DNA of 52,829 nt, taken from Amycolatopsis tucumanensis (GTDB taxonomy: Bacteria > Actinomycetota > Actinomycetes > Mycobacteriales > Pseudonocardiaceae). Below, in pieces: positions 41,461 to 49,220 of the stretch. The stretch is from assembly GCF_021654135.1 (NCBI RefSeq), contig NZ_JAKGSD010000056.1, positions 1 to 52,829 of the forward strand. The letters are read 5' to 3'. The first letter of the stretch is position 1. Each line of letters opens with the position of its first letter. The position numbers and the translations under genes were made by a program. The notes beneath the pieces were generated by a model. It was not told the DNA's origin. It searched no databases and saw nothing but the letters and a program-made list of their open reading frames with translations.

Positions 41461-42354
41461 CTACGGCGCCTCCGGCTGGGTTTGCCTGCGCTCCGACCGC
41501 GGGTGCCCAAGGCCGGCCGCCCACGACGCCAGCAGGGCCAGGCCGTCCGCGGTCGCCGTGCCGGCGGGCGCGGTGTAGACGTTCAGGAGCAGGCCGGGTT
41601 CGGCAGGCATCTCCATCGACTCGACGTCCAGGTCGAGCCGGCCCACCACCGGGTGGTGCAGACGCTTGCGCCCGGACCGGTGGTGCCGGACGTCCTGGGA
41701 TGCCCACCGCTGCCGGAAGAGCTCGCTGCGCGCCGACAATTCACCGACCAGGGCGATCAGCTCCTCGTCGTGCGGATCGCGGCCGGCTTCCATGCGCAGC
41801 TTCGCAGCCACGTCGCAGGCGATCCGGTCGTAGTCGACGAAGAACGTTTTCGCCGCGCCGGGATCCAGGTACACGAACCGCGCGGTGTTCGCCGGCCGTC
41901 GCGGGTCGGCCAGCACCGGTGAATACAGCGCGCGGGCAAGGTGATTCATGGCCAGCACGTCATAACGGCCAGTGCAAATCCAAGCCGGCGCATCGGTGAT
42001 GGCGTCGAGCACCTGCTGAAGGGCCGGGCGCACTGTCACGGCGGGTCGCCGGCGGCGTGGACCCTTGGACTGCCGCGCGAGGTGGAACAGGTGATCGCGC
42101 TCGGCCTCGTCGAGTTGCAAGGCAGAGGCCAACGCGTTGAGCACCCCGTCGGAGGCGCCGGTGAGGCTGCCGCGCTCCATGCGCACGTAGTAGTCGACCG
42201 ACACCCCTGCCAGTAGAGCCACCTCTTCGCGGCGCAGACCTTCGACCCGGCGGTTGCCGCCGTAGGCGGGCAATCCCGCCCGCTCGGGCGTGATTCGCGC
42301 GCGACGCGAGCTCAGGAATTCCTTGATCTCGGTGCGCAGATCGATCTTGGCCAC
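41461..42354 (-). CDS. XRE-family regulator with MLTR ligand-binding domain
   Basis: 297 aa. N-terminal HTH_3 domain with the characteristic RRARITPERAGLPAYGGNRR, then VEGLRREEVALLAGVSVDYYV and MERGSLTGASDGVLNALASAL. A MmyB-like PAS-related ligand-binding domain (MLTR) follows: PAWICTGRYDVLAMNHLARAL, ARFVYLDPGAAKTFFVDYDR, VGELSARSELFRQRWASQDV. Such regulators in actinobacteria usually control an adjacent short-chain dehydrogenase; here the SDR gene lies 82 bp upstream on the same strand. GTG start. Confidence 0.9.
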   Translation of the reverse strand: MAKIDLRTEIKEFLSSRRARITPERAGLPAYGGNRRVEGLRREEVALLAGVSVDYYVRMERGSLTGASDGVLNALASALQLDEAERDHLFHLARQSKGPRRRRPAVTVRPALQQVLDAITDAPAWICTGRYDVLAMNHLARALYSPVLADPRRPANTARFVYLDPGAAKTFFVDYDRIACDVAAKLRMEAGRDPHDEELIALVGELSARSELFRQRWASQDVRHHRSGRKRLHHPVVGRLDLDVESMEMPAEPGLLLNVYTAPAGTATADGLALLASWAAGLGHPRSERRQTQPEAP

Positions 42355-42436
42355 CCCTTGACCGTAGGCCCTGTCCGCGGGCGGAGGGAGGTTCTGCTGG
42401 TACCCCCGTCGAGGCCCGGGGCCGCCGGCAAAACGC

Positions 42437-43240
42437 CTAGGTACCCGTTGCGGTCGTGGCGATGCCGCCGTCGACCGGGACGATGGCGCCCGTCAGGTAA
42501 GACCCGGCCCGGCTGGCGAGGAACACGGCGACGCCTGCCATGTCGTCGTCGCGGCCGAGCCGGCGCAGCGGGGCCTTCGCGGCGATCTTGTCGCCGATGG
42601 CGTCGAGCGTGGCCGCCATCATCTGCGACGGGAACACTCCTGGGGCCACCGCGTTCACCGTGACGTGCTGGGGGCCCAGTTCCCTGGCGAGCACCCTGGT
42701 GAGTTGGTGGAGCGCGGCTTTGCTGCCGGCGTACGAGTAGTTGGGCGACTCGGCGACGTGGATGGCGGCGATACTGCCGATGTTGATGATCCGCGCGGGA
42801 TCGTCGGCGGTGCCCGCCCGGCGAAGTGCGGGGAGCAGCGCCTGCACCAGCCAGAACGGCGACTTGAGGTTGAGGTCGATCACCGTGTCCCAGGCCTCGG
42901 CCGGGAACGTCTCCAGCGGCTCGCGCCACATCGCTCCCGCGTTGTTGACGAGGATGTCCAGGCGATCCGAGTCGCCTTTGACGAGATCAGCGAGGCGCTG
43001 ACACTCGTCGTACCTGGACAGTTCGGCGGGGAATGCTCGGACATCGCCGAATTCGGAGAGTCGATGCTGTGCCTCCGTGCACGCGTTGGTGTTGCGTGAG
43101 CTGATGACGACGCGGGCGCCCGCCTGCAGCAGGCCCCGCGCGATCATCATCCCGATGCCCCTGGTGCCACCAGTGACAAGTGCGTACTTCCCACTCAGAT
43201 CGAAGAGATCCGCGTGGGTGGTGAACTGGTCGTCCGCCAT
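42437..43240 (-). CDS. Short-chain dehydrogenase/reductase (SDR)
   Basis: Classical NAD(P)-dependent SDR of 267 aa. Cofactor loop ALVTGGTRGIGMMIARGLL, NNAG motif (DILVNNAGAMWREPL), catalytic Ser in IINIGSIAAIHVA and Tyr-x3-Lys in YSYAGSKAAL. GAIVPVDGGIATTA closes the fold. GGGGA lies about 9 nt upstream of ATG 43240. Similar to gluconate 5-dehydrogenase or 3-oxoacyl reductase-like SDRs; substrate unknown. Probably paired with the XRE/MLTR regulator downstream. Confidence 0.92.
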   Translation of the reverse strand: MADDQFTTHADLFDLSGKYALVTGGTRGIGMMIARGLLQAGARVVISSRNTNACTEAQHRLSEFGDVRAFPAELSRYDECQRLADLVKGDSDRLDILVNNAGAMWREPLETFPAEAWDTVIDLNLKSPFWLVQALLPALRRAGTADDPARIINIGSIAAIHVAESPNYSYAGSKAALHQLTRVLARELGPQHVTVNAVAPGVFPSQMMAATLDAIGDKIAAKAPLRRLGRDDDMAGVAVFLASRAGSYLTGAIVPVDGGIATTATGT

Positions 43241-43278
43241 GGGTCTTCGTCCCCTTTGTCGTGGAAGCAGGAGCCGGC

Positions 43279-43602
43279 TCAACCAAGTTGGCACGCGTCC
43301 TGGACGTCCGGGAGACCCTGGTGATGCAGGTACTGTGAGACCCCCTCGCCTAGGAAGTGTCCTCCCGTTCCGGGCTGGTGAATCGGACTCGCCGGTCCCG
43401 CATCGCCTGCCGGGTCGAGGGATGCGGCCTGGCCGGTGAGCAGCACCCGCGTCGGTGACCCGCGCCCATCCGTCGCAAGATGGATCTTCGTGCTCAATCT
43501 GGCCGCGGGACCGGCCGGGTCATTCCCCGTCGACCGCGAGCGCCTCGACTCCGGGCGCGCAGCCCTCTTTTTCCGGGCGCCAGCAGCATGCTGGTGCGCC
43601 TG
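43279..43602 (-). mobile_element. IS5-family transposase remnant
   Basis: Within 43602-43425 the minus strand encodes QAHQHAAGARKK and LSTKIHLATDGRGSPTRVLLTGQA. These are recognisable pieces of an IS5-group DDE transposase (RAHQHAAGARKK ... GGLSTKIHLACDGRG). The DDE catalytic segments before and after are missing, and the sequence after GQA no longer resembles a transposase. No terminal inverted repeats were found. This is a dead fragment lying between the SDR and a hydrolase gene; the 411-bp gap holds nothing else. Confidence 0.75.
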
Positions 43603-43651
43603 CCGCCGCCGACCAAGGACCTGGCCACCCGCCTCACCAAGGGGCGCAGTC

Positions 43652-44431
43652 CTAGGGCCGGATCGCCGCCGCGAGGTGTTTCGCCAGCACCTCCGGCGCC
43701 TGGGCGTGCGCGAGGTGCCCCTGCCCGGGCATGGCCACCCGCCGGGCCTGGGGCAGCGCCCGCTCGAACACCGCGAAGGCCGTGCCGTACGGTTCGGCTC
43801 CCTCGTTCAGCTCGCCCAGCAGCAACGTGACCGGCACGTCGAGGTCGCGGTAGCGGTCGAAGGCCGGCTCGTGCGCGTTCAGCGCGGCGAGTTCGGCCGC
43901 GAGCGGATGGGCCAGCGGGCGCAGCACCGGCCACACCGGACTCTCCCGCAGCGCCGCCACGTACTCCGCGGAGAACCCGGACACGTCGCGGTTCACGATG
44001 TCCACCGCGCGGTCCAGGTCGCCTTCGGCCGCCCGCAACGACTCCAGCGCGTGAACGCCGAACGGGCTCGACACCGGTTCGTAAGCCACCACCGACCGCA
44101 GATCCCGCCGCTGCACCGCGGCCTCCAGCGCGATCAGCCCGCCGTAGCTCCAGCCGAACAGTTCCACGTCGCCGCCGAGGGTGTCCAGCACGTGGTGCAG
44201 GTCGTCGATCTCGGTGCGCAGCGAGTACCCGTCGCCGAGCGGGCCGCTGGGCGCCCGGCCGCGCCGGTTCAGCACGACGACCGGGTTCGGCAGCGCGAGG
44301 GCGTCGACGACCGGCCGCCAGGACGCGGCGTCGGCCATCACACCGGGCACCACGACCACCGGCGGCCCGTCACCGTCGCGCCGCTCGGCGGTCAGCGTCG
44401 TGCCGTCGCGGTCGAACCGCAGGATCTCCAT
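43652..44431 (-). CDS. Alpha/beta hydrolase
   Basis: 259-aa hydrolase. The oxyanion loop is VVVVPGVMADAASW. The nucleophile elbow is LFGWSYGGLIALEAA (G-x-S-x-G). The acid is probably in LLLGELNEGAEPYG, and the catalytic His is in MPGQGHLAHAQAPEVL. AAAGGA precedes ATG 44431. Last gene of the leftward amidase - nitrilase - membrane protein - hydrolase operon, 11 bp after the membrane protein. The substrate may be a product or precursor of the amide-cleaving steps (inference). Confidence 0.88.
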   Translation of the reverse strand: MEILRFDRDGTTLTAERRDGDGPPVVVVPGVMADAASWRPVVDALALPNPVVVLNRRGRAPSGPLGDGYSLRTEIDDLHHVLDTLGGDVELFGWSYGGLIALEAAVQRRDLRSVVAYEPVSSPFGVHALESLRAAEGDLDRAVDIVNRDVSGFSAEYVAALRESPVWPVLRPLAHPLAAELAALNAHEPAFDRYRDLDVPVTLLLGELNEGAEPYGTAFAVFERALPQARRVAMPGQGHLAHAQAPEVLAKHLAAAIRP

Positions 44432-44442
44432 CGGTTTTCCTT

Positions 44443-45630
44443 TCACAGAACGATGTCCAGCAGGGGAACGAGGACGCCGGTGCACACCGTCATGGCGAAC
44501 ATGTTGCCCGCGCAGGGATGCACGCCGAGCGGGATGCGCCGGGACGCGAACGCGGCCAGCGGGGGAGCGGCCAGCGCCCCGAGCACAGCGCCGCTCAGCA
44601 CGGCGGGCCACGTCGGCCCGTAGGTGAGCACCACCGCGGGCGCGACGGACACGACCGGCACGAAAGTCGGGTACCAGCCGTGCCGAGCCCACTGCCGCCG
44701 GTACACCAGCACGCCGAGCGTGGCGGTGAGCACTTGCGCGGTGAGCAGGGCGGGTAGCAGACCGCTGCCGTACACCGGGGTCAGCGGGTTGAGCAGGTAG
44801 GTCAGCACCGTCCCGGCGAGCAGTCCGAGCGAGGCGATCTCGTTGCCGTGGAAGGGCGCCTCGGTGAAGTCGGCGAGCACGCGCCGCACCACCCAGACCG
44901 GTCCTTGCCGCGGCACGGTGTGCTCCGCGGTGGGCGGCGGGACCGGCCGCGGGAGCCACGGCAGGCGGCGGCACAGCGGGAACGCGATCAGCGCGCTGAC
45001 CCACATCGCGGTCACCGAGCCCAGCACCGCGGGCTGCCCCAATGGCACGCACACGAAGTTGACCAGCAGCAACGCGGCGGGCGTGGTCAACGCGGCGCCG
45101 AGCACGGCACCGGTGGCGGCGACCCGCCACCCCGCGCCGTAGGTCAGGACCACCATGGGCGGCACCGACACGAACGCCACGAACGTCGGCTGCCACGCGC
45201 CGGTCGCGGGGATCGTCCACCCCCAGGCCAGGTTGGACAGCAGCAGCCCGAGCAGGGCCGCGGCGGTGACCCACGGCCACAGCCCGCTGCCCCCGCTGAC
45301 CGCGAACCCGGCCCAGCGGCGGCCCCGCCGCCATCCGACGTGCGCGATCCAGCCACCGGCCAGCAGGCCGACCCCGCCGAGCGCGGACTTGTAGAACTGC
45401 GCCTCGGTGGTGTCGCCCAGGACCCAGCGCAGGAACTGCGGGATCTGCTGGTAGGCCTGCTCCTGCCACTCGTCGTAAGCGGACAGGACGTGCGGCAGCG
45501 AACCGGTGACGCGGGCCAGCAGCAGGGCGAGCCCCGCGGTGACCCCGAACAGCGCGGCGCCGGCCAGCCAGCGGCCGAGCGCACCGGCGGGCTTCGTCGC
45601 CCGGCGGGTCGTGGTGAGCATCTGGATCAC
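44443..45630 (-). CDS. Multi-pass membrane protein with internal duplication
   Basis: 395 aa, about ten hydrophobic segments, no family that I recognise. The two halves repeat each other: TEAQFYKSALGGVGLLAGG versus TEAPFHGNEIASLGLLAGT, and WQPTFVAFVSVPPMVVLTYG versus WYPTFVPVVSVAPAVVLTYG, followed by VLGAALTTP versus VLGALAAPP. Such two-fold architecture is common in transporters. GTG 45630 overlaps the nitrilase stop (GTGA). Position between amide hydrolases and a hydrolase suggests uptake or export of their substrate (inference). Confidence 0.8.
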   Translation of the reverse strand: MIQMLTTTRRATKPAGALGRWLAGAALFGVTAGLALLLARVTGSLPHVLSAYDEWQEQAYQQIPQFLRWVLGDTTEAQFYKSALGGVGLLAGGWIAHVGWRRGRRWAGFAVSGGSGLWPWVTAAALLGLLLSNLAWGWTIPATGAWQPTFVAFVSVPPMVVLTYGAGWRVAATGAVLGAALTTPAALLLVNFVCVPLGQPAVLGSVTAMWVSALIAFPLCRRLPWLPRPVPPPTAEHTVPRQGPVWVVRRVLADFTEAPFHGNEIASLGLLAGTVLTYLLNPLTPVYGSGLLPALLTAQVLTATLGVLVYRRQWARHGWYPTFVPVVSVAPAVVLTYGPTWPAVLSGAVLGALAAPPLAAFASRRIPLGVHPCAGNMFAMTVCTGVLVPLLDIVL

Positions 45631-46505
45631 CGCGGGTAGGCCTGGCCGCCGCGGTACCCCAGCAGCGGATCGTAGAGGTCGGTGCGGCGGTCGCGCGGCA
45701 GGTCGTTGAGCTCGTTCCAGATCGCCGCCGACCGGGTGGCCATCAGGTCGAGTCCGCTGTAGACGATCGTGTCACCCTCGGGTGCGGCGACCTCGCTCGC
45801 GGGCCAGCCGTTGGTGCCGGTGATCAGCGAGCACCCGAGGAACTTCGCGGCGCGCTCCTCGCCGACCCGGTTCGCCGCGACGATCGGCACACCGTTGACG
45901 TGCGAAGCGGTCATCGTCAGGTAGGCGGCCATGCACCGGCCGGCGTCGTCGAACAGCGGCGGCGGCGTCCACACCCAGTTGTTCACGCTGCAGATGACGT
46001 CCGCGCCCTGCACCGCGAGCAGGCGCGCGACCTCCGGGAACCAGATGTCCCAGCAGATCAGCAGGCCGATCCGGCCGATGCGGGTCTCGAACACCGGGAA
46101 CCCGAGGTCGCCGGGGGTGAAGACGAGCTTCTCCCGGTGCCACAGGTGAGTTTTGCGGTAGTGTCCGATCAGGCCGTCCGGTCCGATGAGGACGGCGGTG
46201 TCGAACAGGCGGACCCCGTCGAGTTCGGTGATGCCGCCGACGAGGTGGATGCCGCGGCTGCGGGCGAGTTCGGTCCACGCCTGCACTGTCGGGCCGGTCA
46301 GCTCCTCGGCGTGCGCGTAGGCCTCCTCCCGGGTGGCGAAGGAGTAGCCGGTGTTGACCAGCTCGGGCAGCACGACCAGGTTCGCGCCCCGGTCGGCGGC
46401 CTCGGTGACCAGTTCGAGGGTCCGGGCGAGGTTCTTGTCCTTGTTCTCCAGCCCGACCTGCGGGTCGCACTGCACGGCAGCGGCGGTGATGGCGCTCGTC
46501 GACAT
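45627..46505 (-). CDS. Carbon-nitrogen hydrolase (nitrilase superfamily)
   Basis: Hydrolyses a nitrile, amide or carbamoyl C-N bond; 292 aa. The Glu-Lys-Cys triad is visible: Glu48 in LVVLPELVNTGYSF, Lys in HYRKTHLWHREK, and Cys in GLLICWDIWFPEVARLL. NNWVWTPPPLFDDAGRCMAA and PIVAANRVGEE complete the fold. The motif set is closest to aliphatic amidase / N-carbamoyl-type branches rather than true nitrilases (inference). 13 bp downstream of the amidase gene in the same operon. Confidence 0.92.
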   Translation of the reverse strand: MSTSAITAAAVQCDPQVGLENKDKNLARTLELVTEAADRGANLVVLPELVNTGYSFATREEAYAHAEELTGPTVQAWTELARSRGIHLVGGITELDGVRLFDTAVLIGPDGLIGHYRKTHLWHREKLVFTPGDLGFPVFETRIGRIGLLICWDIWFPEVARLLAVQGADVICSVNNWVWTPPPLFDDAGRCMAAYLTMTASHVNGVPIVAANRVGEERAAKFLGCSLITGTNGWPASEVAAPEGDTIVYSGLDLMATRSAAIWNELNDLPRDRRTDLYDPLLGYRGGQAYPR

Positions 46506-46518
46506 TCGGCTGTTCCCT

Positions 46519-47835
46519 TCAGAGGTGTTCGGCGATCGTCAGGAGGTCGTGCTCGGAGCCGGGCGGGCCGACGAGCTGCAGTCCCACGGGCAGCTCACTG
46601 ACGAGACCGGCAGGGACGGACAGGGCGGGCAGCCCGAGAACGCTCCACGGGCTGGTCAGCGACAGCAGCGCGGCTCGCACGTCGCCGACGTCGGAGGTGC
46701 GCGCATCGAGCGGCGGGGCGGGCAGCGGAGTCGTGGGCAGCGCGAGGATCCCGTGTTCCCGCAGCAGGTCCAGCACTTCGCCGCGGACCCGGTCGCGCAG
46801 CTCGCGGGCACGGACGTACTCCCAGCCGCGGACTTCGCCACCGGCCCGGAGGCGGTCGCGGACCTCGTCGCCGAACAGGTCCGGCCGGTCGGCGAGCCGC
46901 TCCGCGTGCACGGCGTAGGCCTCGCTGCCCTGGATCGCCGCGTACGCGGCGCGCAGCGCTTCCGCTTGCGGGACAACGACTTCGTCGAGATCACGCAGGC
47001 GCTCGCGGACGGTGGCGACCACCTCCGGCGCGGTCGGGTGGATCGTGTCCGGTGGCAGCCACGCGACGCGGGATGTCTTGTTTCCGGGCTTGGCTCCGCT
47101 CAGGACGGTCCACAGCAGACGCGCGTCCGCGGCCGTGCGGGCCAGCGGGCCGACGGTGTCCAGCGACGGCGCCAAGGGCAGGACGCCCTGTGTGCTGACC
47201 GCGCCGTGCGTCGGCTTCAGGCCGACGATCCCGCAGCACGCGGCGGGGATCCGGACGGAGCCGCCGGTGTCGGTGCCGAGCGCCAGCGGGACGACGCCCG
47301 CCGCGACCGCCGCCGCCGAGCCGCTGCTCGACCCTCCGGTCATCCGGCCCGGGTCGTAGGGGTTGCGTGCCGGGCCGTTCGCGGCGCGGTCACCCGTCGG
47401 ACCGAACGCGATTTCGTGGGTGGCGGTCTTGCCGAGGACGATCGCGCCCGCCGCGCGGAGCCGTCGCACGCAGTCGGCGTCCGCGGTGGCGACGTGGTCC
47501 GTGAACTGGCGGGAACCGGCGGTGGTCGGCAGCCCGCGCACGTCGATCACGTCCTTGACCGCGACCGGGACGCCGTGCAACGGTCCGCGGTCGACGCCCG
47601 CCGCCAGCTCGCGCCCCGCCTGGTCGGCGGCGGCCCGGGCGCCGGCCTCGTCCACGGTGACGAACGCGTTGATCACCGGCTCCCACCGGGCGAGTTCGGC
47701 GAGCGCGGTCTCGACCAGGTCGCGTGGCGTGAGCCGTCCGGCGCGCAGGTCCGCGGCGAGGCCCGCCACCGGGCGGTGCGCGAACCAGCCGGCGCCGGGT
47801 GGCGGGGCGAGCCTGGTCCCGAGGGATGACGACAC
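46519..47835 (-). CDS. Amidase signature family hydrolase
   Basis: 438 aa. The Ser-cisSer-Lys triad is present: Lys in VPVAVKDVIDVRG, cis-Ser and the GGSSSG motif in TGGSSSGSAAAVAAGVV, nucleophile Ser in GTDTGGSVRIPAACCG. Probably cleaves a small amide or carbamate. I chose GTG 47835 (VSSSLGTRL), with AAGGAGAGG upstream; an ATG 105 nt further up would start inside the operator region. First gene of a four-gene operon, divergent from a LacI regulator, with LacI-type palindromes between. Confidence 0.92.
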   Translation of the reverse strand: MSSSLGTRLAPPPGAGWFAHRPVAGLAADLRAGRLTPRDLVETALAELARWEPVINAFVTVDEAGARAAADQAGRELAAGVDRGPLHGVPVAVKDVIDVRGLPTTAGSRQFTDHVATADADCVRRLRAAGAIVLGKTATHEIAFGPTGDRAANGPARNPYDPGRMTGGSSSGSAAAVAAGVVPLALGTDTGGSVRIPAACCGIVGLKPTHGAVSTQGVLPLAPSLDTVGPLARTAADARLLWTVLSGAKPGNKTSRVAWLPPDTIHPTAPEVVATVRERLRDLDEVVVPQAEALRAAYAAIQGSEAYAVHAERLADRPDLFGDEVRDRLRAGGEVRGWEYVRARELRDRVRGEVLDLLREHGILALPTTPLPAPPLDARTSDVGDVRAALLSLTSPWSVLGLPALSVPAGLVSELPVGLQLVGPPGSEHDLLTIAEHL

Positions 47836-47853
47836 GGTGTTCCTCTCCTTGCG

Positions 47854-47909
47854 CAAACGTTTGGGTTCGTGTTGCTCGTGTACCCAAACGTTTGGGAAAA
47901 TCGTTTGGG
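47854..47909. promoter_or_regulatory. LacI-type operator pair
   Basis: CCCAAACGTTTGGG (47883-47896) is a perfect 14-bp palindrome with the LacI-family central CG. CAAACGTTTG (47854-47863, flanked by GGG on one side) is a second copy with centres 31 bp apart, about three turns. A further half-site CGTTTGGG lies at 47902-47909. They cover the amidase leader and lie between the divergent genes. Confidence 0.85.
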
Positions 47910-47966
47910 TAGTATCAAGGAGCCCGGGAGCCGCCGTCAAGGGGTGGCCGGGCGGAAGGCTGGGAA

Positions 47967-48995
47967 GTGGGTCGAGCGGAGCGCAAACGGCCGGCCACGC
48001 TGCGGACCATCGCGCAGAGCGCCGGGGTCGACATCTCCACGGTGTCCCGCGTGCTCAACGGGTCGCCGGAGGACGCCGCGCGCGCCGCATCCCGGGAGAC
48101 CGCCGACGCGATCCGGGAGTGGGCGGCCCGGCTGGACTACCGGCCGAACCCGCACGCGAAGAGCCTGCGCACCCAGCGCAGCAACCTCGTCGGGGTGCTG
48201 GTGCCGCGGCTGTCCGACGTCGTCCTCGCCACGATCTACGAGGGCATCGAGGACGCGGCGGCGGGGCACGGGCTGGCGACGTTCGTGATGAACAGCCACG
48301 ACCGGCCTGCCGAGCAGCGGGCGCGCACCGAGCTGGCGCTGTCGCGCCGCGTGGACGGCCTCATCCTGGGCGACGCGCACCACGACGGGGAGTTCACCGG
48401 CGAGCTGGCCGAGCGGCGCGTGCCGTTCGTGCTGGTCAGCCGCCACGCGGGCGGGCACCCGTCGGTCACCTGCGACGACTACCGCGGCGGCAGGCTGGTC
48501 GCGGAGCACTTCCTGGAGCTGGGGCACCGGCGGGCCGGGGTGATCGCCGGGGAGCCGTTCGCGAGCACCGGCATCGACCGGACGGCCGGGTTCGCCGACC
48601 GGTACCGCGAGGAGGGTCTCGAGGTCGCGACTGTCCACTCCGGATTCGACACCGTCGGCGGCCACCGGGCGGCCGAGCGGCTCCTGGCGGAGACCGGGCC
48701 GACGGCCATCTTCGCCGTCAACGACTTCGCGGCGATCGGCGCACTCGGCGCGGTGCGGGACGCCGGCCTGCGCCCCGGGGCCGACGTCGCCGTGGCGGGT
48801 TTCAACGACACCCCGCTGGCCGCCGAACTGCCGGTCCCGCTGACCAGCGTCCGCTCCCCGATGCACGAAATGGGGCGGCGCGCGCTCGAACTGCTGGTCA
48901 CCGTCCTCAACGGACAGTCACCGGAGTCGGAGCGCCTGGAGCCGGAGTTGTTCGTCCGGGCGTCCACGACCGGTCAGGCGATCCAGACCAGGTAG
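47967..48995 (+). CDS. LacI family transcriptional regulator
   Basis: 342 aa. HTH: TLRTIAQSAGVDISTVSRVL. The hinge is LDYRPNPHAKSLRTQRSN. The periplasmic-binding-like core is VGVLVPRLSDVVLATIYEGI, RRVDGLILGDAHHDGEFTGE and DVAVAGFNDTPLAAELPVPL. GTG start with GGAAGG upstream. It is divergent from the amidase operon, and the two operators above fit its family, so it most likely represses that operon and perhaps itself. The inducer is unknown. Confidence 0.92.
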   Translation: MGRAERKRPATLRTIAQSAGVDISTVSRVLNGSPEDAARAASRETADAIREWAARLDYRPNPHAKSLRTQRSNLVGVLVPRLSDVVLATIYEGIEDAAAGHGLATFVMNSHDRPAEQRARTELALSRRVDGLILGDAHHDGEFTGELAERRVPFVLVSRHAGGHPSVTCDDYRGGRLVAEHFLELGHRRAGVIAGEPFASTGIDRTAGFADRYREEGLEVATVHSGFDTVGGHRAAERLLAETGPTAIFAVNDFAAIGALGAVRDAGLRPGADVAVAGFNDTPLAAELPVPLTSVRSPMHEMGRRALELLVTVLNGQSPESERLEPELFVRASTTGQAIQTR

Positions 48996-49172
48996 GACCG
49001 ACCGTCGACAGGGGCCGGGGCGTGCTGCGACATGCCCGGCGGGTTTGTCGTCATCCTGGGATGGGCGATCCTCTACCGGCTGGGCCGGGTCGGTTCGGCC
49101 CAGCGTCGGCGGACGACGGTCTCCGATTGCGGTGCTCGCGGGTGGGCCGTGGCTGTTCCCCAGACGGGGAAA

Positions 49173-49206
49173 GGCCCCCTCGCGCAGCAGGACGCGCGAG
49201 GGGGCC
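49173..49206 (-). terminator. Terminator between lacI and the fad operon
   Basis: A perfect 13-bp stem GGCCCCCTCGCGC / GCGCGAGGGGGCC with an 8-nt loop, 15 nt beyond the fadB-type stop. On the minus strand it is followed by TTTCCCC, so it fits termination of the fadA-fadB transcript. It may also stop lacI read-through. Confidence 0.8.
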
Positions 49207-49220
49207 ACCAGGTTCGGCGG

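Noticed and set aside
41450..41473. GGAGGC / GCCTCC hairpin spanning two convergent stop codons
   Set aside because: Only six base pairs with a 12-nt loop, both arms partly coding; too weak to call a terminator.
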